The notes under the pieces are model-generated. The model did not search any database. It was given only the letters and a program-made list of their open reading frames with translations, and had not been told where the DNA came from. Shown one piece after another: positions 52,658-62,120 of a stretch of 64,000 nt of DNA. The DNA is from Brevundimonas terrae. Lineage in GTDB: Bacteria > Pseudomonadota > Alphaproteobacteria > Caulobacterales > Caulobacteraceae. A program made the translations under genes and the position numbers. Numbering within the stretch: position 1 is the first letter of the stretch; each line of letters starts with the position of its first letter. Where the stretch lies: positions 124,001-188,000 of the forward strand of contig NZ_JAASQT010000001.1 of NCBI RefSeq assembly GCF_011761985.1, read 5' to 3'.

Positions 52658-53539
52658 ATGAATTGCGTGGCCCTGCCAATGGTGGAGAAACCGCCCTTGC
52701 CTGTAACCGATGTGGGTACATCGGGCGCCATAGGTGTGCGCTCTGCAGGTCACGGTTTCGCCAGCTTGGGTATCGGCACGGTTGGCCTGACGACCCTGAC
52801 CCTCTGCGTCGCACTGATGGGCGCATCGGCAGCATCGGCACAGGTCCTGACCGGACAGGAGCGCGGCAACGCGCAGGTCGAGTATAGCCGCCAGATCCGC
52901 TCGCAATCGGTCACCCGCACCACGCCGCGTATTGGCCGCTATAGTGCCGCTACCGGACAGGGCTTTGTGCTGGACCAGTCGGGATCGCAGGTCCTGCTGC
53001 GCTTTGACCGCTCGAACGAGACATGGGTGCTGCGCCCGTCCTCGGCCCCGCGCGGCGACACCATCTATCGCAATGATGCGGGCGAACAGGTTTTGCGCGT
53101 GAATGCCAGCGGCGGCATCACCCTGTATTCCTCGCGCAGTCCGGGCGGCTCGCCGGTATCCACCGAAAGCGGCCCCGTCCCCAGCCTCGAGCCCCAAGCT
53201 CTGGGTCCGGTCCAGTTGTTCAACCTGATGACCCGCCGTTCGGGCCTCATCAGCGATGCTGTGGGCCGTCTGGTCCAGATCAATGTCTATGGCGATGAAT
53301 CCGAGGCCCTGTGCGTCGAGGCCCTGATCGTGGCCACCGACACGGTGATCCGCATCGCCCGCTCGCCCAGCGCCAAGCCCTTCCTTGAGCGCCTGCGCGT
53401 CATCACGATTATCGAAGGCAACCGCTCGGCTGTGACCTATCAGCGTGGCGAGCTGCGCGTGGTGGTGGACCCGTCGCGCGGTGTGGCCGGTCGTCCGTCC
53501 TCGGCCCGTATCATCCGCGCCATTATCCCCGAGGACTAG
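52658..53539 (+). CDS. DUF4908-like secreted protein
   Basis: The 293-residue protein has a hydrophobic segment ending GASAASAQ at about residues 45-62, consistent with a signal peptide preceded by an unusually long 40-residue N-region. The true start may be further in. The rest is rich in beta strands and Ser/Arg (YSRQIRSQSVTRTTP), with a C-terminal stretch RVITIIEGNRSAVTY. I associate it with DUF4908, an alphaproteobacterial family; the match is from memory. It converges with gloB. Function unknown. Confidence 0.65.
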   Translation: MNCVALPMVEKPPLPVTDVGTSGAIGVRSAGHGFASLGIGTVGLTTLTLCVALMGASAASAQVLTGQERGNAQVEYSRQIRSQSVTRTTPRIGRYSAATGQGFVLDQSGSQVLLRFDRSNETWVLRPSSAPRGDTIYRNDAGEQVLRVNASGGITLYSSRSPGGSPVSTESGPVPSLEPQALGPVQLFNLMTRRSGLISDAVGRLVQINVYGDESEALCVEALIVATDTVIRIARSPSAKPFLERLRVITIIEGNRSAVTYQRGELRVVVDPSRGVAGRPSSARIIRAIIPED

Positions 53540-53556
53540 GGCCACACAGCCCTGCC

Positions 53557-54285
53557 CTAGCCCGCAAAGCTGTCCTTGCCCGCGCGGCGCTCGGCAAAGG
53601 TCTTCGCATTTCCCGCCGTCAGGAACGGGTTAAAGCGTTTTTCGACCCCCACGGTCGTCGGCACCGTCCACTCGCCCCGCTCGCGCTTGGCAAAAATCTC
53701 GTCGCAATGGGCCTTAAGGGCCGCATCTTCCGACAATGACAGTGCAAAGCGGGCGTTCGAGGCCGTGTATTCGTGGGCGCAATACAGCACCGTCTCGTCA
53801 TCCCATTGCGCAATGCGTGACAGGCTGTCCCACATCTGTTCGGGCGTGCCTTCAAACAGACGCCCGCAGCCCAGCGCAAAGATCACATCGCCCACAAAGG
53901 CCACCCGATCCGCCACCGCGTGAAACGCCACATGGCCCAGCGTATGACCGGGTACCGCCACCACATCAAAAGCCGTTTCGCCCAACCAGATACGGCTACC
54001 GTCGGTTATCACCTGATCCAGCGGCGCGGCGCGCCTCACCTCTTCGGGACCGATAATCTTGCACCCCGTCTCGGCCTTCAGCTTTTCATTGCCGCCCGTA
54101 TGGTCGGGGTGCCAGTGCGTGTTCAGCACCAGATCCAGATGGTCCCAGCCCGCCTTGTCCAGCTCGGCCAGAATGGCATCGGCGTCGGGCGTATCGATCG
54201 CAGCCACCTGCCGGCTGTCCTGATCGAGGACCAGATAGCCATAGTTGTCGTTCAGGCACGGGAATTGACGGATTTCTAGGGTCAT
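53557..54285 (-). CDS. gloB: Hydroxyacylglutathione hydrolase (glyoxalase II)
   Basis: The 242-residue metallo-beta-lactamase-fold enzyme has the HxHxDH metal motif in NTHWHPDHTGGN, and GHTLGHVAF and FALGCGRLFEGTPEQM of glyoxalase II. It hydrolyses S-lactoylglutathione. It uses the start at 54285. Confidence 0.94.
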   Translation of the reverse strand: MTLEIRQFPCLNDNYGYLVLDQDSRQVAAIDTPDADAILAELDKAGWDHLDLVLNTHWHPDHTGGNEKLKAETGCKIIGPEEVRRAAPLDQVITDGSRIWLGETAFDVVAVPGHTLGHVAFHAVADRVAFVGDVIFALGCGRLFEGTPEQMWDSLSRIAQWDDETVLYCAHEYTASNARFALSLSEDAALKAHCDEIFAKRERGEWTVPTTVGVEKRFNPFLTAGNAKTFAERRAGKDSFAG

Positions 54286-54332
54286 ACAGACATCCTAGCC
54301 GATACACCCCGCATCATCCTATAGTGCCTGTC

Positions 54333-55148
54333 ATGCGGCGCAGTATCGACGAGCTTCGATCATTTTACGGAGACCCCAAGGGGGCTCTGGTGCGACGCAT
54401 ACTGGCCGCTCAACTGGCCGATGCGTGGGGCACAGCCGACAATTGCGATGTTCTGGGGCTGGGCTATGCCACGCCGTGGCTGGGGTGCTTTAGCGGCGCG
54501 CGGCGTGTGATTGCCGCCATGCCGGGCGGTCAGGGGGCCGAGCCTTGGGTCACAGCAAACCGCAACCGTACCGTTCTGGTCGATGATCGCGCCCTGCCCT
54601 TTGCGGCGGGCCTGTTTGACCGCATCCTGCTGGTGCACGCGCTCGAAGAAGCCGACGATCCGCAGGCCCTGCTCAACGAGGCCAGCCGTCTTTTGTCGCC
54701 CTCGGGCCGTCTGATTATCGTCTCGGCGGCACGCGGCGGGCTGTGGGCGCGTAACGAAGCCACCCCCTTTGGCCATGGCCGTCCCTTCTCGCGCCGCCAG
54801 ATGGAGGGCCTGATCCGCAGTTCCGGCCTTGAGCCAAGGGCGTGGTCGCAAGCCCTCTATGTGCCGCCGTGGCGGGCCATGCTGCCCTTCTCGGACGGTA
54901 TCGAGCAGGTCGGTCGCCTGTTATTTCCCGGTACGGCAGGCCTGCTGCTGATGGAGGCCGGTCGCCTGACCTATGCCCGCCCCAAGCTGCGCGGTGCCCG
55001 CAGCGTCATCGCCCCCGTGCCCGCGCTCAATCCGGCCTCGACACGCGCTTCTTCGGCCCAAGGCCCCGCCCTTAGCGTCCCTGCGACGACAAGCGATCTG
55101 GCCCAAAGCGGCAAACCCCTCTATGTGGGCCAGTCATGCACCGACTGA
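54333..55148 (+). CDS. Class I SAM-dependent methyltransferase
   Basis: The 271-residue protein has a methyltransferase-11-like layout: VLGLGYATPWLG as the SAM loop, ALPFAAGLFDRILLVHALE and LLSPSGRLIIVSA. The ATG at 54333 is preferred; a GTG at 54324 is in frame. The start is divergent from gloB by 47 bases, and the end overlaps the next gene by 13 bases. Substrate unknown. Confidence 0.83.
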   Translation: MRRSIDELRSFYGDPKGALVRRILAAQLADAWGTADNCDVLGLGYATPWLGCFSGARRVIAAMPGGQGAEPWVTANRNRTVLVDDRALPFAAGLFDRILLVHALEEADDPQALLNEASRLLSPSGRLIIVSAARGGLWARNEATPFGHGRPFSRRQMEGLIRSSGLEPRAWSQALYVPPWRAMLPFSDGIEQVGRLLFPGTAGLLLMEAGRLTYARPKLRGARSVIAPVPALNPASTRASSAQGPALSVPATTSDLAQSGKPLYVGQSCTD

Positions 55149-55633
55149 TCCTTATGCGCCACGCAGAGGCCGAGGCCCGCGCCCCACAAGGCGGCGGCGA
55201 TATTGATCGCCCCTTGTCCGCACGCGGACGCGCCGAAGCCGCCGCCATGGGCCGCGCACTGGCCGCACGAGGCTTCAAGCCCGATCTGGCTCTGGTTTCC
55301 GAAGCCACCCGCACCCAGCAGACATGGCAGCAGGTCAGGGACACTTTCGGCCCTGTCGAGACGCAGATTATCGAGCATCTCTATGATGCCGATGCCCGCA
55401 CCCTGCGCACCGAGGTCGAGATCAACGAGGATACGGGCGGTTGCGTACTGGTGCTGGCCCATAATCCGGGCATTCACCAACTGGCCGTGGACTATCTGGT
55501 CGAAAGCGCCGCCTCGGTGTCCGTGCTCGAAAAATTCTCGGGCGGTTTCCCGACGGCCAGCTGCGCCATCTTCAGCGTCGATGCCGCCGGTCGTCCGTCC
55601 TTCGAGGGCTGGCTGACGCCGTCGGCCCTCTGA
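55136..55633 (+). CDS. Histidine phosphatase superfamily (SixA-like)
   Basis: The 165-residue protein begins LILMRHAEAEARAP, the RHG/RHA motif with phosphohistidine, has VSEATRTQQTWQQV and VLAHNPGIHQLA (second His). SixA proteins dephosphorylate His-phosphotransfer domains. The size (165 aa) fits. It overlaps the methyltransferase gene. Confidence 0.86.
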   Translation: MHRLILMRHAEAEARAPQGGGDIDRPLSARGRAEAAAMGRALAARGFKPDLALVSEATRTQQTWQQVRDTFGPVETQIIEHLYDADARTLRTEVEINEDTGGCVLVLAHNPGIHQLAVDYLVESAASVSVLEKFSGGFPTASCAIFSVDAAGRPSFEGWLTPSAL

Positions 55634-55662
55634 TTTCTGTTTCGCTGTCCAAGGACCGGACC

Positions 55663-56001
55663 ATGCACCCCGACGTGGCCTATAAAATCCTGTCCGCCGC
55701 CGACTGGCGCCGCACCGTGGCCGAGGGCCGCTATGACGGTTCCGCCGTCGATCTGGCCGACGGCTATATCCACATGTCCACCAAAGACCAACTGGAACAG
55801 ACCGCCGCCAAACACTATGCGGGCCTGAACGACCTGATGTTGGTCGAGGTATTGCTGGCCCCTCTGGGCGAGACCCTCCAGTGGGAGCCATCACGCGGTG
55901 GCGCATTGTTCCCGCACATCTATGGCCCTCTGCCTGCCTCGGCTGTTGTCAAAACCACCCCGATGTCCGTCACGATTGACGGCACCATGATCCTTTCCTG
56001 A
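55663..56001 (+). CDS. DUF952-family protein
   Basis: The 112-residue protein has AYKILSAADWRRTVAEG, DLADGYIHMSTKDQLEQTA and GALFPHIYGPLP, typical of the DUF952 family. Function not established. It lies in line with sixA-like and pyrD genes. Confidence 0.85.
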   Translation: MHPDVAYKILSAADWRRTVAEGRYDGSAVDLADGYIHMSTKDQLEQTAAKHYAGLNDLMLVEVLLAPLGETLQWEPSRGGALFPHIYGPLPASAVVKTTPMSVTIDGTMILS

Positions 56002-56009
56002 GCCATTCC

Positions 56010-57047
56010 ATGTCCCTGACCAATCTCGGCACCGCCCTTTTCCGCCAGCTTGATCCGGAGACGGCCCACCGCGCAGCCATCCATGCCGCGCGCCTCCTGC
56101 CCCTGCCCGCGCCCAAGGCCGATGATCCGGCGCTGAGCGTCACCATTGCGGGCCTGACCTTCCCCAATCCGGTCGGTCTGGCGGCGGGCCTCGACAAGAA
56201 TGGCGAGGCCTTGCACGGTCTGGCCCGCATGGGTTTTGGCGCTGTGGAATGTGGCTCGGTGACGCCCAAGGCCCAGTCCGGCAATCCCAAGCCGCGCCTG
56301 TTCCGCCTCAGCGAAGACGAAGCCGTCATCAACCGCATGGGCTTCAATAATGACGGTCTGGAGCCGTTTGCCGCCCGCCTGAAGGATCGCCCGCGCACGG
56401 TGCCGATCGGGGCCAATCTGGGAGCCAACAAGGATACCGAGGACAAGGCCGCCGACTATGTGGCGGGCCTACAGCGTCTGGCGGGTCTGGCCGATTATTT
56501 CACCATCAACATCTCCTCGCCCAACACACCGGGCCTTCGCGCCCTGCAAGGCCGCGAGGCGCTGGATGACCTGCTGGGCCGCATCAATGCCGCCCGCCCG
56601 TCGGATGGTGCGCCGGTCTTCCTGAAGATCGCCCCCGATCTGGTCGGCGAAGAGATCGGCATGATTGTCGAGGCGTCTCTGGCCCACAAGATCGACGCCC
56701 TGATCGTTTCCAACACCACGCTGGAACGCCCCGCCCATCTGAAATCGGCCTTCAAGGGCGAGACGGGTGGTCTGTCGGGTGCGCCGGTCAAACCCTTTGC
56801 CCGCCGCGCCCTGCAAGCGGCTGCCGAGGCCTCGCAAGGCCGTCTGCCCCTGATCGCCGTCGGCGGTATCGATAGCGGTGCCGAGGCCTATGAGCGTATC
56901 CGCATGGGCGCATCCGCCATTCAGGTCTATTCGGCCCTTGTCTTCAAAGGCCCGCGTCTGGTCGCGGATATCAAGCGTGACCTGCTGGCTCGTCTGCGTG
57001 CGGACGGTTTTAACACGCTGAACGACGCAATATCGACGTTCCGTTGA
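56010..57047 (+). CDS. pyrD: Dihydroorotate dehydrogenase (quinone), class 2
   Basis: The 345-residue FMN enzyme oxidises dihydroorotate to orotate with quinone. It has the FPNPVGLAAGLDKNGEA flavin site, INISSPNTPGLRALQ with the catalytic Ser region, and AVGGIDSGAEAYERI. It begins 9 bases after DUF952. Pyrimidine synthesis. Confidence 0.95.
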   Translation: MSLTNLGTALFRQLDPETAHRAAIHAARLLPLPAPKADDPALSVTIAGLTFPNPVGLAAGLDKNGEALHGLARMGFGAVECGSVTPKAQSGNPKPRLFRLSEDEAVINRMGFNNDGLEPFAARLKDRPRTVPIGANLGANKDTEDKAADYVAGLQRLAGLADYFTINISSPNTPGLRALQGREALDDLLGRINAARPSDGAPVFLKIAPDLVGEEIGMIVEASLAHKIDALIVSNTTLERPAHLKSAFKGETGGLSGAPVKPFARRALQAAAEASQGRLPLIAVGGIDSGAEAYERIRMGASAIQVYSALVFKGPRLVADIKRDLLARLRADGFNTLNDAISTFR

Positions 57048-57131
57048 CAGTCCATTAGGGCTCGCCGCACATAATCGCGTTCATAATGCCACCCAAGGTG
57101 GTAAAAAACGTCAACGCGCGTGGGGAAATCA

Positions 57132-59060
57132 ATGGCCGAGGCCGTGCAATCAGCGCAAGCGCACGCGACTGGCTGGGCGACAGCGATGGCTGCACGCCAC
57201 AGAACGGTGACGCACCGCATTGCCGCGGCAGTGGCTTCGGCTGTGGTCATGGCCCCGATTATCGGCGTCACCACCATTCTGGCCTGGGTCTGCTGCTACA
57301 TGTTCATCATCGGGCTGGAGCGGATCGTGGTCCGCGTTTCCAGCGCCACTGACGAATATGGCCCGCGCGGTCTGCAAGGTTTTCTGTACGACGCCATCCT
57401 GTTCACCTCGGTCCTCACCTTTGCGTGGATCGTCATGCCGCTGTGGTTTGTAGCGGGCATTTATGGCGGTCTGTGCGCCTGCATCTATCTGGGCGCAGGC
57501 ATGGTCCAGTCGATCATCAACGGTGCCGGATCGCTACGCATCACGATCATCACCACCATCCCCACGGCTCTGGCCATCCTAGCCACGCCGCTGATGCTGC
57601 AACAGACAGGGGCGGCGACCAACGAGATCGTGGCCATTACCATGGCCTGTCTGGTGTTTCTGGGCATCTGTCTGGGGGCGGCCCAGCGCCTGTACACGTC
57701 CGACCGCAACCAGCGCATCGCCTATGCACTGGCCGAAAGCAAACGTGCCGAGGCCGAGGCCGCTGTCGCCGCACGCACGGCCTTCCTGTCCACCATTGCC
57801 CATGATCTGCGCACCCCGATCACCGCCATCATGACCGGCGCCGACACGCTTCGGGACAAGACCCTGCCGCAGGCCCGCGAAGAGCTGGCCATGATCGGTG
57901 ATGCGGGCCGGATGATGAACAGCCTGCTCAACGACCTGCTGGATCAGGCGCGCATCGATGCCGGTCGCCTGACCCTGAACGAACAGGCGTTTGACCTGCG
58001 CCGCATGATCGCCCAGACCGCCCGCCTGTGGCAGGACCCGATCCGCGCCAAGGGTCTTAAACTGCATCTGGATATTCCAAACGACCTGCCCGTCGCCCTG
58101 TTGGGGGACGAGGTGCGGCTGCGTCAGGTGCTAAACAACCTGATGTCCAATGCGCTGAAATTCACCTCCACAGGCGCCATCACCCTGCGCTGCCGTTCGT
58201 GGGTGGACGATGCCGACAACCACGCCCTGACTCTGGAAATCGAGGACACCGGACGCGGTATGCTGGACAGCCAGATCGCCCGTCTGTTTACCCCGTTCGA
58301 GCAGACCTCGAACGATATTGTGACCCAGCATGGCGGCTCGGGTCTGGGTCTGTCGATCTGTCGTGACCTCGTGCGCCTGATGGACGGTCGCCTGACCACC
58401 CGCAGCCAGTTGGACAAGGGCAGCATCTTTACCGTGGCCCTGACCCTTTACCCTGCCGAGGCCAGCGCCATCGGCAACGTCCCTGCGGCGCTGAACCAGC
58501 CCTATATTCCGGCGGTGATCGCCCCCGCCGATACCGGGTTTGACGATCTGTCGGCCTCTGTCCCCGCCACGGTTGCCGAACAGGCCACCGCCTTTATCCC
58601 TGCCCCCGAGGCCTCTGTCTCCGATGCCACAGATAGCGAAGAGATCGACGAGGCCCCGTTGCGGATTCTCATCGTGGACGACCACGAGATCAACCGCCGT
58701 GCGATCCAGTTGATCCTGCAAGGCTTTGACTGCGATATCTCCATGGCCACCGACGGACGCTCGGCGCTGGAGATTGCCGACCATTCGGCCTTTGACGTCA
58801 TCTTTATGGATGTGCGTATGCCCGAACTGGACGGCCGCGAGACGACGCGCCGCCTGCGCAAGAGCGGCGGTCCCAATGCGACAACCCCCGTCATTGCCGT
58901 CACCGCCGACAATGCGCCCGAGGACCAACTGGCCTGTGCGGCGGCGGGCATGACCGCCTATCTGGCCAAGCCCCTGACACCGGCCAGCCTGATTGCCGTC
59001 CTGCAGTCCACGCTGGAACAACAGGCAATGACCGCAAGCGGCACCCAAAACGCCGCCTGA
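57132..59060 (+). CDS. Hybrid sensor histidine kinase with receiver domain
   Basis: The 642-residue protein has four hydrophobic helices in about residues 30-165, then HisKA (STIAHDLRTPITAIM), HATPase (NNLMSNALKFTS, IEDTGRGM, GGSGLGLSICRDL) and a C-terminal receiver (ILIVDDHEINRR, MDVRMPELDGRE, AVTADN, YLAKPLTP). It resembles Caulobacter-type hybrid kinases that use membrane helices. A GTG at 57120 is an alternative start. A terminator follows at 59084. The signal is unknown. Confidence 0.92.
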   Translation: MAEAVQSAQAHATGWATAMAARHRTVTHRIAAAVASAVVMAPIIGVTTILAWVCCYMFIIGLERIVVRVSSATDEYGPRGLQGFLYDAILFTSVLTFAWIVMPLWFVAGIYGGLCACIYLGAGMVQSIINGAGSLRITIITTIPTALAILATPLMLQQTGAATNEIVAITMACLVFLGICLGAAQRLYTSDRNQRIAYALAESKRAEAEAAVAARTAFLSTIAHDLRTPITAIMTGADTLRDKTLPQAREELAMIGDAGRMMNSLLNDLLDQARIDAGRLTLNEQAFDLRRMIAQTARLWQDPIRAKGLKLHLDIPNDLPVALLGDEVRLRQVLNNLMSNALKFTSTGAITLRCRSWVDDADNHALTLEIEDTGRGMLDSQIARLFTPFEQTSNDIVTQHGGSGLGLSICRDLVRLMDGRLTTRSQLDKGSIFTVALTLYPAEASAIGNVPAALNQPYIPAVIAPADTGFDDLSASVPATVAEQATAFIPAPEASVSDATDSEEIDEAPLRILIVDDHEINRRAIQLILQGFDCDISMATDGRSALEIADHSAFDVIFMDVRMPELDGRETTRRLRKSGGPNATTPVIAVTADNAPEDQLACAAAGMTAYLAKPLTPASLIAVLQSTLEQQAMTASGTQNAA

Positions 59061-59083
59061 GCCAAAAATACGCGGCACAAACA

Positions 59084-59113
59084 AAAAGAGCGCCCCGAAC
59101 AGGGCGCTCTTTT
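59084..59113. terminator. Bidirectional terminator between kinase and peroxiredoxin genes
   Basis: AAAAGAGCGCCC and GGGCGCTCTTTT form a perfect stem with a six-base loop, with T runs on both strands. Confidence 0.92.
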
Positions 59114-59134
59114 CACATCCGCGAAGGGCTGTGT

Positions 59135-59623
59135 TTACAGCTGTTCGATCAGGAACTCGGCGGCCGAAACCTTGAACTCGCCGCCTTGCTCGACATTCAG
59201 CTTCTCGACCACGCCGTCCTTGACCAGCATGGAATAGCGCTGCGAGCGCACACCCATGCCAAAGCCCGAAGCGTCCAGCTCCAGACCCAGCGACTTGGTG
59301 AAGGCACCATTGCCGTCGGCCAGCATGACGATGTCGTCATTGCCGTTCAGGCCATTGGCCTCGGCCCATGCGCCCATAACAAAGGCGTCGTTCACCGACA
59401 CACAGGCCACGGCATCCACGCCCTTGTCGGTCAGGGCCGACAGGTTGTCTTTATAGCCCGGCAGATGGCGCGCCGAGCAGGTCGGGGTAAAGGCACCCGG
59501 AACAGCAAACAGGGCCACGGTACGGCCCTTGAAGAAGTCCTGCGTCGACACCGGACGCGGCCCTTCGGCCGTCATTTGGGTCAGGTTGGCCTCGGGCAGG
59601 CGCTCGCCGGTCTTGATGGTCAT
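59135..59623 (-). CDS. Peroxiredoxin (Prx5 type)
   Basis: The 162-residue enzyme reduces peroxides with Cys in VPGAFTPTCSARHLPGY. It has DIVMLADGNGAFTKSLGLE and ends FLIEQL, matching the Prx5/AhpE subgroup. The start is at the ATG preceded by GGAGGAAAC; the longer open frame upstream runs into the opposite-strand yqgE gene. It is divergent from yqgE. Confidence 0.93.
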   Translation of the reverse strand: MTIKTGERLPEANLTQMTAEGPRPVSTQDFFKGRTVALFAVPGAFTPTCSARHLPGYKDNLSALTDKGVDAVACVSVNDAFVMGAWAEANGLNGNDDIVMLADGNGAFTKSLGLELDASGFGMGVRSQRYSMLVKDGVVEKLNVEQGGEFKVSAAEFLIEQL

Positions 59624-59797
59624 GGGGTTTCCTCCAGACACCGCAGCCGGCACATCCGGATAACGGTTCGCCCTGAACATAGTGCAGTCCCCACCCGCGC
59701 CAAGTCCGCACCCCCGAAAAACCCGCGCATAGCTTTGTTTATTCTGTGAAGGCTTCGCCCCTTGCGCACGGCGCATACGCACCCGACTATACAAACT

Positions 59798-60391
59798 ATG
59801 AGCGCGGCCCCCACCTCCGACCTGCATGCAACCGAATGGCCCTCTCTGGCAGGGCGTATTCTGGTCGCCATGCCGGGCATTGATGACGAACGTTTCGAGT
59901 ATGCCGTCATTCTGGTCTGCACCCATGAAGGCGATCATGCCATGGGCCTGCGCCTCGATCTTCCGGCCCCCGGTGTCGATCTGGCCTATGTGCTTGAGGC
60001 GCTGAACGTGAACCATCACGGGGCCACGGGCCGTCCGGTGCTGCTGGGCGGGCCGGTCGAGCCGGAACGCGGCTTTGTGCTGCACACCGATGACTGGTTC
60101 AGCGACGAGACCAGCTTGAGAATCCATGGCGGCATGGCCGTTACCGGCACCCGCGATGCCCTGTCCGCTATGGGCGAGATCACCGGCCCGGCTCGCTCGG
60201 CACTGGTGCTGGGCTATGCCGGATGGGACGAGGGCCAGCTCGAAGAAGAACTCAGCGAGAATGTCTGGCTGACACTCGATGCCGATGCCGATCTGATCTT
60301 TGACGAAGACTATGCCGGTAAATGGAGCCGCGCCCTTGCCCTGCTGGGCGTGGACGCCGCCAATCTGTCATCGCACGGCGGCAACGCCTGA
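59798..60391 (+). CDS. yqgE: YqgE/AlgH-family protein (UPF0301)
   Basis: The 197-residue protein has LAGRILVAMPGI at the N terminus, VLLGGPVEPERGFVLH and GYAGWDEGQLEEELSENVWL, characteristic of UPF0301. The start at 59798 is preferred over a TTG 12 codons upstream. Function remains unclear. Confidence 0.9.
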   Translation: MSAAPTSDLHATEWPSLAGRILVAMPGIDDERFEYAVILVCTHEGDHAMGLRLDLPAPGVDLAYVLEALNVNHHGATGRPVLLGGPVEPERGFVLHTDDWFSDETSLRIHGGMAVTGTRDALSAMGEITGPARSALVLGYAGWDEGQLEEELSENVWLTLDADADLIFDEDYAGKWSRALALLGVDAANLSSHGGNA

Positions 60392-60403
60392 TCGTTGATT
60401 AAT

Positions 60404-62038
60404 TCAGCTTCTGGCCTTGATCGGCGCGGCCCCGTCGGCCAGCGATTCATTGAGATAGACCTCGGCCTCCTGCGCCGGTAGCGCCGGTGCATAGCCAAAG
60501 CCCTGACCATAGTGGCAGCCGTCCTTGACCAGCAGATAGGCCAGACCGGCATTCTCCACGCCCTCGGCCACCACTTCCAGTGACAGGTCGCGCCCCAGAT
60601 TCACAATCGAGCGCACGATCTTGGCCGAGCCCTCGTCCTTGTCCATCGTCAGAACGAAATAACGGTCGATCTTGAGCGTATCGAACGGCAGTCGCGCCAG
60701 ATAGGACAGCGACGAGAAGCCGGTGCCGAAATCGTCCAGAGCCAGCGACGCCCCGACCTCGCGCAGCGAGGCCAGAATATCGGCGGCCTTGGCCGGATCG
60801 CGCATGATGTCGCTCTCGGTCACTTCCAGCTTGAGCGCCCCCTTGGGCAGGCCGGTCGTGGCGATGATTTCGGAAACATCGTCCACCAGATGCGGGCGTT
60901 CGATCTCGCCCACCGACAGGTTCACGCTGCAGAACAGGGCCCCTGCCGACGGATGGCGTGCCAGCCATTCGGCCAGTTGGCGTGCGGCCTGGCGCATCAT
61001 CACCAGACCCAGCTCGCCCATCAGGCCCATTTCCTGCGCCAGTGACAGGAACTCGTCCGGTGCCACCAGTCCGCGCACAGGGTGACGCCAGCGCGCCAAG
61101 GCCTCGAAACCGGCCACCGCCCCCGTCGAGAGGTTCACAATCGGCTGGAAGAAGGGTTCGATCTCGCCACGGCTGAAGGCGTTACGCAGCTCGCTTTCCA
61201 GCGCCAGCCGCGACAGGCTGTCATTTTCCAGCGCACGACCATAGGCCGCTGCCCCGCCGCGCCCTGCCGCCTTGGCCCGTTCCAGCGCCAGAGATGCCCG
61301 ACGCAGCAACTCGCCTGCCGCCGCCGCATCCTGCCCGCCCTCGGCGGTCACCGCGCCAATGGCCACGGTCGGATAGATGTCATAGCCCGCCACCGAGAGC
61401 GGCAGTTCCAGCGCCTCGCGCACCCGCTCGGCTGTGGCATTGCCCGCCAGACGGTCGCGGGCCACAAACACGGCAAACTCGTCCTCGCCCACCCGCGCCG
61501 GTGCCGCCTCTACGGGGAAGGCCGCCGACAGCCGCGAGCCCAGTGTCGATAACAAAAGGTCGGCCCGTTCCGGCCCCAGCGCCTCGTTCAGGCGTTTCAG
61601 GCGGTCCAGATCGGCGACCACCATTTCGTAATCGCCCGGCACTTTCAGAATTTCGGTCACGCGGCCCAGAAAACTGTGACGGTCCAGAAGCTGGGTCAGG
61701 CTGCAACGGGACGATGTGGTCATGTGCCGCTCCAGCGTCACAATACCTGCCGCCCTCAGCCCGTCCTCCAGCCACACACCGCGCCACAGGCACATATCGC
61801 CGCCGCGCATACGCAGGCGTACCGAAATCTCGGCCCCCTCCTCGCGCGGCTTCAGGAAACGCTCGGCCAGTGCCCTGTCCTGCGGCAAGGTCATGGCCAC
61901 AAAGGTCGAGGCCGAACATTCCGGCGCGACCGGTCCCAGTCCCAGAGACGGGGTGGCCCCGCTAAAGGTGATGCTGTCCTGCGAGGGTGTCCACGCCCAT
62001 AGCGCCGTATCCGCGGCAGCCAGAGCTTCCAGCGCCAT
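60404..62038 (-). CDS. PAS-GGDEF-EAL signalling protein
   Basis: The 544-residue protein has an N-terminal PAS-like region (about residues 1-115), a degenerate GGDEF with VGEDEF, and an EAL domain with FEALARWRHP, NLSVGEIE, KLEVTES, DDFGTGFSSLSYL and VVAEGVEN, so the phosphodiesterase residues look intact. It likely degrades cyclic di-GMP, with the GGDEF domain possibly regulatory. The frame extends upstream to 62176; the Met at 62038 avoids overlap with the next gene. Confidence 0.88.
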   Translation of the reverse strand: MALEALAAADTALWAWTPSQDSITFSGATPSLGLGPVAPECSASTFVAMTLPQDRALAERFLKPREEGAEISVRLRMRGGDMCLWRGVWLEDGLRAAGIVTLERHMTTSSRCSLTQLLDRHSFLGRVTEILKVPGDYEMVVADLDRLKRLNEALGPERADLLLSTLGSRLSAAFPVEAAPARVGEDEFAVFVARDRLAGNATAERVREALELPLSVAGYDIYPTVAIGAVTAEGGQDAAAAGELLRRASLALERAKAAGRGGAAAYGRALENDSLSRLALESELRNAFSRGEIEPFFQPIVNLSTGAVAGFEALARWRHPVRGLVAPDEFLSLAQEMGLMGELGLVMMRQAARQLAEWLARHPSAGALFCSVNLSVGEIERPHLVDDVSEIIATTGLPKGALKLEVTESDIMRDPAKAADILASLREVGASLALDDFGTGFSSLSYLARLPFDTLKIDRYFVLTMDKDEGSAKIVRSIVNLGRDLSLEVVAEGVENAGLAYLLVKDGCHYGQGFGYAPALPAQEAEVYLNESLADGAAPIKARS

Positions 62039-62120
62039 CGTCGGGTCCCATCGTGCAGATCGGGTGCCTGAACCGGATATGGATCCGGTCAGCGATCGGG
62101 TGCGGTTGGTCAAAATGGCC

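Noticed and set aside
59624..60127. N-terminal extension of the peroxiredoxin frame
   Set aside because: The extension is antisense to yqgE, and a good ribosome site marks the start at 59623.
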